DNA from: Mannheimia indoligenes
Lineage (GTDB): Bacteria; Pseudomonadota; Gammaproteobacteria; Enterobacterales; Pasteurellaceae
Assembly: GCF_036880405.1 (NCBI RefSeq)
Contig: NZ_JBAJJM010000005.1
Location: 133,627-197,626 of the forward strand
Direction of reading: 5' to 3'
Length of the DNA stretch: 64,000 bases
In this document: positions 26,107 through 34,042 of the stretch, piece by piece
How positions within the stretch are numbered: the stretch's first letter is position 1
Layout of the letters: every line of letters begins with the position of its first letter
Position numbers and translations under genes: made by a program
Notes under the pieces: generated by a model
What the model was told of the DNA's origin: nothing
Databases searched by the model: none
What the model saw: the letters and a program-made list of their open reading frames with translations, nothing else

Positions 26107-26798
26107 TAGAAACTCTCAATTTCGGCTTGTGTGAGCGGGCGGAATTCGCCTTCGGCTAAGGTTTCGTCTAACACCACATCGCCAATTCGCCAACGGTGCA
26201 AGGCTTCCACTTTATTGCCTAAGGCTGCAAACATTCGCTTGACTTGGTGGTAACGCCCCTCGCTGATGGTCAGATTCACATTGTAATCATCTAAGATTTC
26301 AAGCTGAGCCGGTAAAGTCGGATCTTTTTCGCCACGCAGTAAAATACCCTCCGCAAGTTTTTCAGCATAAAAATCTTCGACAGGATCTGCCAACGTTACC
26401 AAATAAGTTTTTTCGCAATGGTGCTTTGGCGAGGTAATACGGTGCGACCATTTGCCGTCATCGGTTAATAGCACCAGCCCTGTGGTATCAACATCTAACC
26501 GCCCTGCCGTATGTAGTTTAGTCATCAGCGGATAGTCAAAAAATTGGAACACGGTTGGATATTCTCCGTCATCGTGTGAACAAATATAGCCTTGCGGCTT
26601 ATAGAGCATAAAATATTGCCCCTCTTCCACCCATTTAAGAGGCTCACCTTGGTAGCAAATTTCATCGTCTTGGCTGATTTTAGCCGCTCCGCTTTTTTCA
26701 ATTTTACCATTAACGGTCACTTCACCGATTTTCAATACTTTCGCTGCTTGGGAACGGGTTAAGCCGGTGTTTTCGGCAATGAATTTATCTAAACGCAT
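26106..26798 (-). CDS. rsuA: 16S rRNA pseudouridine(516) synthase RsuA
   Basis: RsuA makes the single pseudouridine of 16S rRNA. The 230 residues have an N-terminal S4 RNA-binding domain (MRLDKFIAENTGLTRSQAAK) and a catalytic domain with the motif AGRLDVDTTGLVLLTDDG (active-site Asp) and GRYHQVKRMFAALGNKV. The length is typical. First gene of the two-gene rsuA-bcr unit, with purine-rich AAGAGAAA before the ATG. Confidence 0.95.
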   Translation of the reverse strand: MRLDKFIAENTGLTRSQAAKVLKIGEVTVNGKIEKSGAAKISQDDEICYQGEPLKWVEEGQYFMLYKPQGYICSHDDGEYPTVFQFFDYPLMTKLHTAGRLDVDTTGLVLLTDDGKWSHRITSPKHHCEKTYLVTLADPVEDFYAEKLAEGILLRGEKDPTLPAQLEILDDYNVNLTISEGRYHQVKRMFAALGNKVEALHRWRIGDVVLDETLAEGEFRPLTQAEIESF

Positions 26799-26834
26799 AG
26801 TTTCTCTTTTCTTTATAATTTACATTTGGACACG

Positions 26835-27003
26835 TTCCCTCTTTGAGCCGTGAGGGGCTAGGGGAGATTTGGCAGGAGAGATTAGCGAAGAGAATAAACA
26901 AATAATGCAAAAATCAACAATATTGATAATTTCAAAAGCTATTTTCTCCGTTTATTACTTCTGCCAAATCTCCCCCTCCCCCTCTTTGCTAAAGAGGGGA
27001 GCT
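26835..27003. repeat. MITE-like element with about 40 bp imperfect terminal inverted repeats
   Basis: The left end TTCCCTCTTTGAG... runs into GGGGAGATTTGGCAG (26861-26875), and the exact complement CTGCCAAATCTCCCC stands at 26961-26975, followed by CCCCTCTTT, GCT, AAAGAGGGG (26979-26999). About 85 bp of A/T-rich non-coding DNA lies between. No open reading frame is present. It sits between the starts/ends of rsuA and menC, both on the minus strand. A short relative of the outer hairpin occurs at 61783-61803. Confidence 0.75.
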
Positions 27004-27028
27004 ATATTCTTTTAAAAATTAATCTCAA

Positions 27029-27985
27029 TTATAGCACAACTTCCCACACAAATTGGCTCTGTTCGTCCACCAACGGCAACGCAGATCCCTGCCATTCTCG
27101 CAATAATTGATGTTGCATTAAATTCAACGTATCTAACCCCGGCGTACTATTTGGCGTGTATTGAAAAGCAACACGAGCAAGTTGGGTTAGCCCTAAACTG
27201 CTTTCAAGGCTGGAGCTGATAACCACAGTAATTCCTAAATTATGAGCTTGTTCAATCAAGCTTTTACATTTTTCGATTGAGCCAATAAGAGTCGGTTTTA
27301 GCACAATAGCGGTCAAATTTTGCTCTTTTTTTACCAAAAAATTCGGCTCTCGCACCGTTTCATCCCACGCGATCGCAATGTGGGTTTGCTTGGCAAATTG
27401 TCGGGAGAGTTCCGGAGTTTGGCAGGGTTCTTCGATAAATTGGATTCTTGGCTTCTTAGCATTTGCAATTTTTTCGGCAAATTTAACCGCTTGTTCTAAA
27501 CTCCATAGGCGGTTGGCATCAAGCCTGAGTTGTAAATTTGGGAAAGTACTTAACAATAGATCCGCTTGTTCGCCCTCGCTTTCAGGATTTACGCCGATTT
27601 TTAATTTACCGAGCCTAACCGTAGGCTGAAATTTCGCAAAATCACCATAGCATAAAACGGCAGATTGGTAATTGCCCTGCTCGCCTAATTCGCCATTTAA
27701 TTCTGCCAACGCACAACTTAATCCAAAGGCAACGGAGGGAAATAAGGAACCCAATTCTGTTTCTTGCCCGATTTGCCACGCTTTCAGCCACGCTTTGGCT
27801 TGATGTTCCGCTTGTTCTAACGATTCTTCACTAAAAGTCGGAAGTGGTGCAATTTCCCCCCAGCCGATTTGCTCGTTTTGCTGGAGTTTGACGATTAAAC
27901 CTTCCCGCTCGGTTAAAGTCTGTTTGCGTAATACCACGCCTGTTTGAATCGGTAAGCGGTAGCGATAAAGCTGAACTTGTCGCAT
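27029..27985 (-). CDS. menC: o-Succinylbenzoate synthase MenC
   Basis: MenC dehydrates SHCHC to o-succinylbenzoate in menaquinone synthesis and belongs to the enolase superfamily. The 318 residues are typical for the proteobacterial type. GWGEIAPLPTFSEESLEQA is near the N-terminus. Metal ligands are visible in LRLDANRLW (Asp), IQFIEEPC (Glu) and AWDETV (Asp), and the C-terminal catalytic lysine in AIVLKPTLIGS. No other men genes are in the window. The gene is divergent from metG. Confidence 0.93.
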   Translation of the reverse strand: MRQVQLYRYRLPIQTGVVLRKQTLTEREGLIVKLQQNEQIGWGEIAPLPTFSEESLEQAEHQAKAWLKAWQIGQETELGSLFPSVAFGLSCALAELNGELGEQGNYQSAVLCYGDFAKFQPTVRLGKLKIGVNPESEGEQADLLLSTFPNLQLRLDANRLWSLEQAVKFAEKIANAKKPRIQFIEEPCQTPELSRQFAKQTHIAIAWDETVREPNFLVKKEQNLTAIVLKPTLIGSIEKCKSLIEQAHNLGITVVISSSLESSLGLTQLARVAFQYTPNSTPGLDTLNLMQHQLLREWQGSALPLVDEQSQFVWEVVL

Positions 27986-28132
27986 CGATTATCCCCAATT
28001 ATTTGCAAAATTTAATGATTATTCTACCGCTTGTTGGCGTAAAGCCCTAATAAATTCAAGCGAGCTAGTAAATTTCACGGTTTTGGGCTAAAATATGCGG
28101 CAAATTTTTACAGAAAATTAACGAGAAAAAGA

Positions 28133-30202
28133 ATGTCTAACCAAAAACGAAAAATGCTTGTTACTTGTGCCTTGCCTTACGCTAACGGTGCAATTCATTT
28201 AGGTCATATGCTTGAGCATATTCAAGCGGATATTTGGGTGCGTTTTCAACGTATGCGTGGCAACGAGGTGCATTTTGTGTGTGCCGATGATGCACACGGC
28301 ACGCCAATTATGCTTAACGCCAATAAATTAGGCATTACCCCTGAGCAACTTATCGAAAAAGCCAAAGCCGATCATATTGCCGATTTTGAAGGCTTTAATA
28401 TCAGCTTTGATAATTATCACTCAACCCACAGCGAAGAAAACCGTGAAATCACGAGTGAAATCTATAAAAAATTGCGTGCGAATGGTTTTATCAAAAGCAA
28501 AGTGATTTCTCAGCTTTTCGACCCTGAAAAAAATATGTTCCTGCCAGATCGTTTTGTGAAAGGTACTTGCCCGAAATGTAAAGCGGAAGATCAATATGGC
28601 GATAACTGCGAAGTGTGTGCCTCTACTTATAGCCCGATGGATTTGATTAATCCACGTTCGGCAGTTTCCGGCTCAACACCTGTGGTGAAAGAATCTGAGC
28701 ATTTCTTCTTTGATTTACCAAGTTTTGAGGGAATGTTAAAAGAGTGGACACGCTCCGGCTCGCTACAATCTGAAATTGCCAACAAAATGCAAGAGTGGTT
28801 TGAAAGTGGCTTGCAGCAATGGGACATCAGCCGTGATGCCCCTTATTTCGGCTTTGAAATTCCCGATGCACCGGGCAAATTCTTCTATGTGTGGCTTGAT
28901 GCCCCTATCGGCTATATGGCATCGTTTAAAAATTTATGCGACCGTCAAGGCATCAATTTCGATGAATTTTGGCAAAAAGATTCGCAAACCGAGCTTTATC
29001 ACTTTATCGGAAAAGATATTGTCTATTTCCACAGTCTGTTCTGGCCGGCGATGTTAGAAGGTAGCGGCTATCGCAAGCCTACTAATGTTTTTGCTCACGG
29101 TTATGTAACGGTAGACGGAGCGAAGATGTCGAAATCTCGTGGTACATTCATTCAAGCCAGCACCTATTTGAAACATATCGACCCTGAATGTTTACGTTAT
29201 TACTATGCGGCTAAATTAAACGACCGCATTGAAGATTTAGACTTCAGCCTTGATGATTTCGTACAACGTGTAAATAGCGATATCGTTAATAAATTAGTGA
29301 ACCTTGCCTCTCGTAATGCCGGCTTTATCACCAAACGTTTTGAAGGCAAATTAGCGGATAAATTGGACGATGAAGCCCTATTCAATGATTTCATCGCACA
29401 GGCGGAAACCATTGCCAATTACTATGAAAGCCGTGAATTTAACAAGGCAATTCGTGTAATTATGGAGTTAACCGATAAAGCGAATAAATATATTGACGAC
29501 AAAGCTCCTTGGGTGATCGCAAAAGAAGAAGGCAAAGATGCGGAATTACAAGCGGTTTGCTCAATGGGTATTGAATTATTCCGCATTTTAATGAGCTACT
29601 TAAAACCGGTACTACCGCAACTGGCAGCTCGTTCAGAGGCGTTTTTACAAACCACATTAACGTGGGATAACATCGCTACCCCATTATTAGGGCACACCGT
29701 TGCACCGTTTAAATCACTCTTCTCACGTCTTGAGAAAAAACAGATTGATGCGGTCATTGACGAAACCAAAGCGTTATTTGCAGATGCTCAAAAAGAAACG
29801 AAAAAATCAGAAGAGAAAAAAGGAAAACAAGCGGTGGAAAACCAAAAAAATTCTGCAATCGAGCCGATTGCTCCAGAAATCACCATTGATGATTTTGCAA
29901 AATTAGATTTACGTGCGGCTAAAGTCTTACACTGCGAAGCTGTGCCAAAATCAGACAAAATGTTGCGTTTTGAGCTAGACTTAGGCGACCACAAACGCCA
30001 AGTATTCTCAGGCATTAAAGCGGCTTATCCAAACCCGGAAGAGTTAATCGGACGTTTTGTGATCGTGATTGCAAACCTCGCACCTCGTAAAATGTCGTTT
30101 GGATTGTCTGAGGGAATGATCTTATCAGCCGGCACAGGCGGTGCAAATTTATTCTTGTTAGATGCAGACAGCGGTGTACAGCCTGGTATGCAGGTAAAAT
30201 AG
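28133..30202 (+). CDS. metG: Methionine-tRNA ligase MetG
   Basis: A class I aminoacyl-tRNA synthetase that charges tRNA-Met. The 689 residues include the HIGH-type motif as AIHLGHMLEH (about residue 22), a zinc-knuckle insert CPKCKAEDQYGDNCEVC (about residues 147-163), the KMSKS loop in DGAKMSKSRGTF (about residue 332), an anticodon-binding helical domain, and a C-terminal tRNA-binding/dimerisation domain (from about residue 585) reached through a Lys/Glu-rich linker. GAGAAAAAG precedes the ATG. ndk follows after 9 bp. Confidence 0.97.
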   Translation: MSNQKRKMLVTCALPYANGAIHLGHMLEHIQADIWVRFQRMRGNEVHFVCADDAHGTPIMLNANKLGITPEQLIEKAKADHIADFEGFNISFDNYHSTHSEENREITSEIYKKLRANGFIKSKVISQLFDPEKNMFLPDRFVKGTCPKCKAEDQYGDNCEVCASTYSPMDLINPRSAVSGSTPVVKESEHFFFDLPSFEGMLKEWTRSGSLQSEIANKMQEWFESGLQQWDISRDAPYFGFEIPDAPGKFFYVWLDAPIGYMASFKNLCDRQGINFDEFWQKDSQTELYHFIGKDIVYFHSLFWPAMLEGSGYRKPTNVFAHGYVTVDGAKMSKSRGTFIQASTYLKHIDPECLRYYYAAKLNDRIEDLDFSLDDFVQRVNSDIVNKLVNLASRNAGFITKRFEGKLADKLDDEALFNDFIAQAETIANYYESREFNKAIRVIMELTDKANKYIDDKAPWVIAKEEGKDAELQAVCSMGIELFRILMSYLKPVLPQLAARSEAFLQTTLTWDNIATPLLGHTVAPFKSLFSRLEKKQIDAVIDETKALFADAQKETKKSEEKKGKQAVENQKNSAIEPIAPEITIDDFAKLDLRAAKVLHCEAVPKSDKMLRFELDLGDHKRQVFSGIKAAYPNPEELIGRFVIVIANLAPRKMSFGLSEGMILSAGTGGANLFLLDADSGVQPGMQVK

Positions 30203-30211
30203 GAGAACAGT

Positions 30212-30628
30212 ATGATTCAACAAACTCTTTCTATTATTAAACCGGATGCCACACGTCGTAATTTAATAGGGCAAGTGTTGGCTGAAATTGAAAAAGGCGG
30301 ACTAAAAGTCAAAGCACTGAAAATGTTGCATTTAACCGCAGAACAAGCAGGTGGGTTCTATGCAGAACATCAAGGCAAAGAATTTTTCGAGCCGTTAGTG
30401 GCATTTATGACGAGCGAGCCGATAGTGGTTGCCGTATTAGAAGGCGAAAATGCCGTTCAGCACTACCGAGCGTTAATGGGGGCGACTGATCCAACAAAAC
30501 GTGAAAAAGGCACAATCCGTGATAAATTTGCATTAAGCTACCGTGAAAATTCCGTTCACGGTTCTGATTCGGAAGAATCGGCAAAACGTGAAATTGCTTA
30601 TTTCTTCGTGCCGAGTGAAATTGTATGA
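30212..30628 (+). CDS. ndk: Nucleoside diphosphate kinase Ndk
   Basis: Ndk balances nucleoside triphosphate pools by phosphate transfer through a histidine. The 138 residues contain the active-site motif ENSVHGSDS with His116, TLSIIKPDATRRNLIG at the N-terminus and REKGTIRDKFAL in the middle. It starts 9 bp after metG with AGGAG and is probably co-transcribed with it. A perfect palindrome (30655-30682) separates it from the convergent greA. Confidence 0.97.
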   Translation: MIQQTLSIIKPDATRRNLIGQVLAEIEKGGLKVKALKMLHLTAEQAGGFYAEHQGKEFFEPLVAFMTSEPIVVAVLEGENAVQHYRALMGATDPTKREKGTIRDKFALSYRENSVHGSDSEESAKREIAYFFVPSEIV

Positions 30629-30654
30629 TTTTAACTAGGGGCTAATTGAAAAAC

Positions 30655-30682
30655 GTAGGGGCTAATTGCAATTAGCCCCTAC
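30655..30682. repeat. Perfect 28 bp palindrome with GTAGG/CCTAC ends, between ndk and greA
   Basis: GTAGGGGCTAATTG is followed at once by its exact reverse complement, giving a 28 bp loop-free palindrome. A partial copy (TAGGGGCTAATTG) is at 30636-30648. In RNA it would fold to a hairpin and probably acts as a shared terminator of the convergent ndk and greA. It is closely related to 54682-54709. Confidence 0.9.
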
Positions 30683-30686
30683 AAGA

Positions 30687-31163
30687 TTAAATATACTCTA
30701 CGCCGACAATGTCAAATTCCACTTTACCGCCAGGCGTGGTAATACTCACAGAATCATCAACTTCTTTGCCAACTAAGCCACGAGCAATCGGTGAATTAAC
30801 AGAAATTAAGCCCTCTTTGATGTTCGCTTCATCATCACCTACAATGCGGTAGGTAACTTCTTCATCTGTTTCTGCATTAACTAATTGCACTGTTGCACCA
30901 AAAATCACTTTGCCATTATTGGTCATTTTTGTTACATCAATAATTTGAGCGTTACCTAATTTACCCTCAATTTCTTGAATACGACCTTCGCAGAAACCTT
31001 GCTGCTCACGAGCGGCGTGATATTCCGCATTCTCTTTTAAATCGCCGTGTTCTCGGGCTTCGGCAATGGCATCAATAATCTGCGGGCGACGCACATTTTT
31101 CAAAAAATCCAATTCTTCACGCAGTTGCTCTGCACCACGCACAGTCATAGGAATTTGTTTCAT
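30687..31163 (-). CDS. greA: Transcription elongation factor GreA
   Basis: GreA binds the RNA polymerase secondary channel and rescues backtracked complexes by stimulating transcript cleavage. From the ATG at 31163 it has 158 residues, exactly the normal length. The N-terminal coiled coil carries the acidic tip in EHGDLKENAEYHAAREQQGF, and the C-terminal FKBP-like domain ends KVEFDIVGVEYI. The longer frame to 31226 is rejected because AAGGAAACAG sits just before 31163. Divergent from dacB, as in E. coli. Confidence 0.96.
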   Translation of the reverse strand: MKQIPMTVRGAEQLREELDFLKNVRRPQIIDAIAEAREHGDLKENAEYHAAREQQGFCEGRIQEIEGKLGNAQIIDVTKMTNNGKVIFGATVQLVNAETDEEVTYRIVGDDEANIKEGLISVNSPIARGLVGKEVDDSVSITTPGGKVEFDIVGVEYI

Positions 31164-31259
31164 TAAGTCTGTTTCCTTACTAAAAATTATCGGTTTACGA
31201 ATGAAATTGAAAGGGCTATTATTCAATTTCTAACTAAAAATTTCAACTCCCCTTTTATT

Positions 31260-32705
31260 ATGATTTTTAAAAACGCCACTCGCACTTTTTTTCAGAAATT
31301 TATCTTATCCACATTACTTATTCCAAGCCTTGTACAAGCAGAAATTAATGCTGAAGAACTCATTCAAACCTTGCCAGCTGGCACTTCAGTGAGTTTTATT
31401 GCTAAAAACTTAGACACTAATCAGATTATCACTCAGCATCAAAGTGATGTTTTTATGCTACCGGCAAGCACTCAGAAAGTGTTTACGGCATTAGCAGCAA
31501 AATTAACCTTAAGTGATGAATTTCGCTTTCAAACCGCTCTTTTAACGAATGGCACGGTTGAAAACGGCGTGTTAAAAGGTAACTTAATTGCCCGTTTTAC
31601 CGGTGATCCGGAGCTCACAAGCGGTCAAATTTATCAATTAATTAGCAAATTAAAGCAACAAGGTATCAACAAAATTGAAGGGGATTTAATTTTAGATACG
31701 TCCGTTTTTGCCAGCCACGACAAAGCTTCCGGCTGGATTTGGAATGATTTAACAATGTGCTTTAACGCCCCACCGGCAGCGATTAATATTGATAGAAACT
31801 GCTTTTATGTTACGCTAAATGCCGATCAACCAATAGGCGAATTTGCCAAAGTGGATGTGCCTTCTGCCTATCCTGTACAGGTATTCAGTGCTGCTTATGT
31901 TGTAGATAGCAAAGAAGCCCCTTTTTGCCAACTTGATGTGGTGGTTCACGATAACAATCGCTATCAAATTAAAGGCTGTATGGCTCGCCAATCCAAACCG
32001 TTTGGGTTAAGTTTCTCAGTGCAAGCTCCTACCAACTATGGGGCAAATATCATCAATAAACATTTGAAAAGTCTAGGCATTGAGTTTAACGGACAGCTAA
32101 AAGAGCCTTTAACGCCACAAGCAGGCACAGTATTAGCCGAACACTATTCAGAGCCATTGACTGTATTACTTAAAAAAATGATGAAAAAATCGGATAACCA
32201 AATTGCTGATGCCTTGTTTAGAACCGTTGCCAATAAACAACATAACCGTCCTGCTTCTTTTCAGTTAGGTAGTTATGTAATTCGCCAACTGTTAAAATCA
32301 AAAGCCAATATTGATTTTAAAAATAGTGTTGTTGCCGATGGTTCAGGGCTTTCCCGCCATAATCAAATAAGTGCGAATACAATGCTAGACACTCTTGAAT
32401 ATATTGCACAAAATGAAGAAACATTACGCTTATTTGAAACCTTCCCGATTGCAGGCGTAGATGGCACTATTTCAGGTAGAGGTTCAATTTCCACCGAACC
32501 GCTGGCGAAAAATCTGATTGCCAAAACAGGGGCATTAAAGGGTGTTTATAACCTTGCCGGCTTTATGAAAAATGCACGCGGTGAGCGAATTGCCTTCGTG
32601 CAATTTATTAGTGGTTATTCCACAGGCGAGCTGGAAAGTAAAACCAAACGAGCTCCACTGAACACCTTTGAAAATCGATTTTATATGGCGTTGTTTAATG
32701 AATAA
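31260..32705 (+). CDS. dacB: D-alanyl-D-alanine carboxypeptidase/endopeptidase DacB (PBP4)
   Basis: PBP4 is a periplasmic enzyme that cuts D-Ala-D-Ala bonds and peptide cross-links in peptidoglycan. The 481 residues start with a signal peptide (about 1-28, ending LVQA). The three penicillin-binding motifs are present: SxxK as Ser70-T-Q-Lys73, SxN in KKSDNQIAD, and KTG in LIAKTGALKG. This is the class C layout with an inserted domain between the first two motifs. It is divergent from greA. Confidence 0.95.
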   Translation: MIFKNATRTFFQKFILSTLLIPSLVQAEINAEELIQTLPAGTSVSFIAKNLDTNQIITQHQSDVFMLPASTQKVFTALAAKLTLSDEFRFQTALLTNGTVENGVLKGNLIARFTGDPELTSGQIYQLISKLKQQGINKIEGDLILDTSVFASHDKASGWIWNDLTMCFNAPPAAINIDRNCFYVTLNADQPIGEFAKVDVPSAYPVQVFSAAYVVDSKEAPFCQLDVVVHDNNRYQIKGCMARQSKPFGLSFSVQAPTNYGANIINKHLKSLGIEFNGQLKEPLTPQAGTVLAEHYSEPLTVLLKKMMKKSDNQIADALFRTVANKQHNRPASFQLGSYVIRQLLKSKANIDFKNSVVADGSGLSRHNQISANTMLDTLEYIAQNEETLRLFETFPIAGVDGTISGRGSISTEPLAKNLIAKTGALKGVYNLAGFMKNARGERIAFVQFISGYSTGELESKTKRAPLNTFENRFYMALFNE

Positions 32706-32719
32706 GGAAGACTATATTT

Positions 32720-33550
32720 ATGGTTACTCATACTGTTATTGTTACCGATAGAGGGCGAGATAATATTACGGTTTACACGAAAGAACCTGCATTCTTTGTG
32801 ATTGCAGACCGTACAGATTTTAATGCTCTCAAGCATTTAGAAGAGGCAAATAAAGCAGGCATTTATATTTTATTGGGCGAAAATAAACGATATATCGGAC
32901 AAGCTTCAGGTAAGATTTATGATCGTATCGCCAAGCATATTAAAGATGATACCAAAACTTGGTGGAATAAAATTATTTTCTTTGGTCGAGAAGATGGACA
33001 TTTAGATAAATCACAAACTGATTATCTTGAAAAAATACTCATCAATGAATTTAAGAATACCGATTTAATTCTTGAAAATGGCACTATCGGAAACACCTCT
33101 TATATTGACAAAACCAGTAAAATCAAAGCAAAAAATGTATTTGATATTGTACAAGAGATTATGGAAGAAGTGGCTCATATCAATATTTTTGAGAGTGAAT
33201 TGAACAACGAGGAGCAATTATCAGAAGAAGCCTCATATTGTTGGATTGAACTTACTGATGGTACTAAAATTTCGGGGAGAAATTTTAGAGATAATCAAAA
33301 AAACTTCTTCAAGCATCTATTAAATTCTCATTATCGAGAGCTGGTCGAAAACTACATCAGAAAAGGAAAACCGACATTAACACATTGTGTTGGTTCAGAG
33401 CCTTGCTACCGACCAAATGGTATGGCATATACAACAAAACTTGAAGACGGTATTTATCTCTATACACATTCATCAACGGCTCAACGCCGTAAATCAATTC
33501 AATCTTTTGCGGATAGTATCGGGCTAAAGATCACCTTCCATTGGGGGTAA
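32720..33550 (+). CDS. GIY-YIG domain protein with unrecognised C-terminal domain
   Basis: The 276 residues have two parts. Residues 45-125 look like a GIY-YIG nuclease fold: GIY at 47-49, YIG at 58-60, the helix with Arg69 (KIYDRIAKHIKD), and a later Glu in TDYLEKILINEF. The N-terminal 40 residues and the C-terminal 100 residues (from about 172, CWIELTDGTKISGRNFRDNQ to GLKITFHWG) are not a family I recognise; the last 35 residues are basic with RRKSIQSFADSIG. It is preceded by dacB by 14 bp with AAGGAAGA and followed by an uptake-sequence terminator. The function is unknown; DNA processing or a regulatory role is possible. Confidence 0.75.
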   Translation: MVTHTVIVTDRGRDNITVYTKEPAFFVIADRTDFNALKHLEEANKAGIYILLGENKRYIGQASGKIYDRIAKHIKDDTKTWWNKIIFFGREDGHLDKSQTDYLEKILINEFKNTDLILENGTIGNTSYIDKTSKIKAKNVFDIVQEIMEEVAHINIFESELNNEEQLSEEASYCWIELTDGTKISGRNFRDNQKNFFKHLLNSHYRELVENYIRKGKPTLTHCVGSEPCYRPNGMAYTTKLEDGIYLYTHSSTAQRRKSIQSFADSIGLKITFHWG

Positions 33551-33594
33551 ATACAAGCGGTCGTAAATTTTTCATATTTTACGACCGCTTGTAT
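33551..33594. terminator. Bidirectional terminator from perfectly inverted uptake sequences
   Basis: ATACAAGCGGTCGTAAA (33551-33567) pairs with its exact reverse complement at 33578-33594, a 17 bp stem with a 10-base loop. It separates the convergent GIY-YIG and acetyltransferase genes. Confidence 0.88.
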
Positions 33595-33599
33595 CTTCA

Positions 33600-33869
33600 T
33601 TAAGCAATTAAATCTCGATGGCTTCGCTGCATTTTGACATCAATATAGCTGCAGCTCGGCTTGATTTTTAATGCTTTTTCTTGGGCAAAAGCTATTAAGG
33701 CATTATAAAGCTCACCGGCAATTCCCTTGCCTTGAAAGACTTCATCAACCCTTGTGGTGTAGGCATCAATCACATTTTCTTTGATGTAGCGGTAACGCAA
33801 TGTGCCGGCTTTTACCCCACTTTCATCAATATACGCAAACTCAAAATTATCAAGATTGTGTTTAATCAT
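33600..33869 (-). CDS. GNAT-type N-acetyltransferase, YjdJ-like
   Basis: A short 89-residue protein of the small GNAT family (Pfam Acetyltransf_CG, E. coli YjdJ-like). The acetyl-CoA-binding motif A is visible as VDEVFQGKGIAGELYNALIAFAQEKALKIKPSCSY split at its middle (residues about 41-75), including the QGKGIAGEL loop. This family lacks the N-terminal strands of larger acetyltransferases. Substrates are unknown. GGAGG precedes the ATG. Convergent with the GIY-YIG gene, divergent from purH. Confidence 0.8.
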   Translation of the reverse strand: MIKHNLDNFEFAYIDESGVKAGTLRYRYIKENVIDAYTTRVDEVFQGKGIAGELYNALIAFAQEKALKIKPSCSYIDVKMQRSHRDLIA

Positions 33870-33914
33870 AATTCCTCCGTTTTTTCACACATTCTACGCT
33901 GTTTGAGGCTCACT

Positions 33915-33960
33915 GCAAGCGGTTATTTTCGCAAAAAACTTTGCAAATTCGACCGCTTGC
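33915..33960. other. Inverted pair of uptake sequences in a divergent intergenic region
   Basis: GCAAGCGGT (33915-33923) and ACCGCTTGC (33952-33960) are inverted uptake cores with a second, internal GCAAA/TTTGC pair between them. Unlike the others, this pair lies upstream of two divergent genes, so termination is not an obvious role. Confidence 0.7.
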
Positions 33961-33969
33961 AGATGAAAA

Positions 33970-33985
33970 AAGCAAACGTTTGCTT
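33970..33985. promoter_or_regulatory. PurR box of purH with -10 box directly after
   Basis: AAGCAAACGTTTGCTT is a perfect palindrome and matches the PurR consensus ACGCAAACGTTTGCGT in all but the outer bases. A TATAAT at 33986-33991 follows at once, so the box lies between -35 and -10 and bound PurR would block the promoter. Confidence 0.85.
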
Positions 33986-34042
33986 TATAATATCCGCCGT
34001 TTATTTCACATTTTAACACTCATTTTAAGGAACTTAGAAAAA

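Noticed and set aside
33941..34042. N-terminal extension of PurH by 34 residues
   Set aside because: The region holds the PurR box and the -10 element, and the family start at 34043 is well supported.
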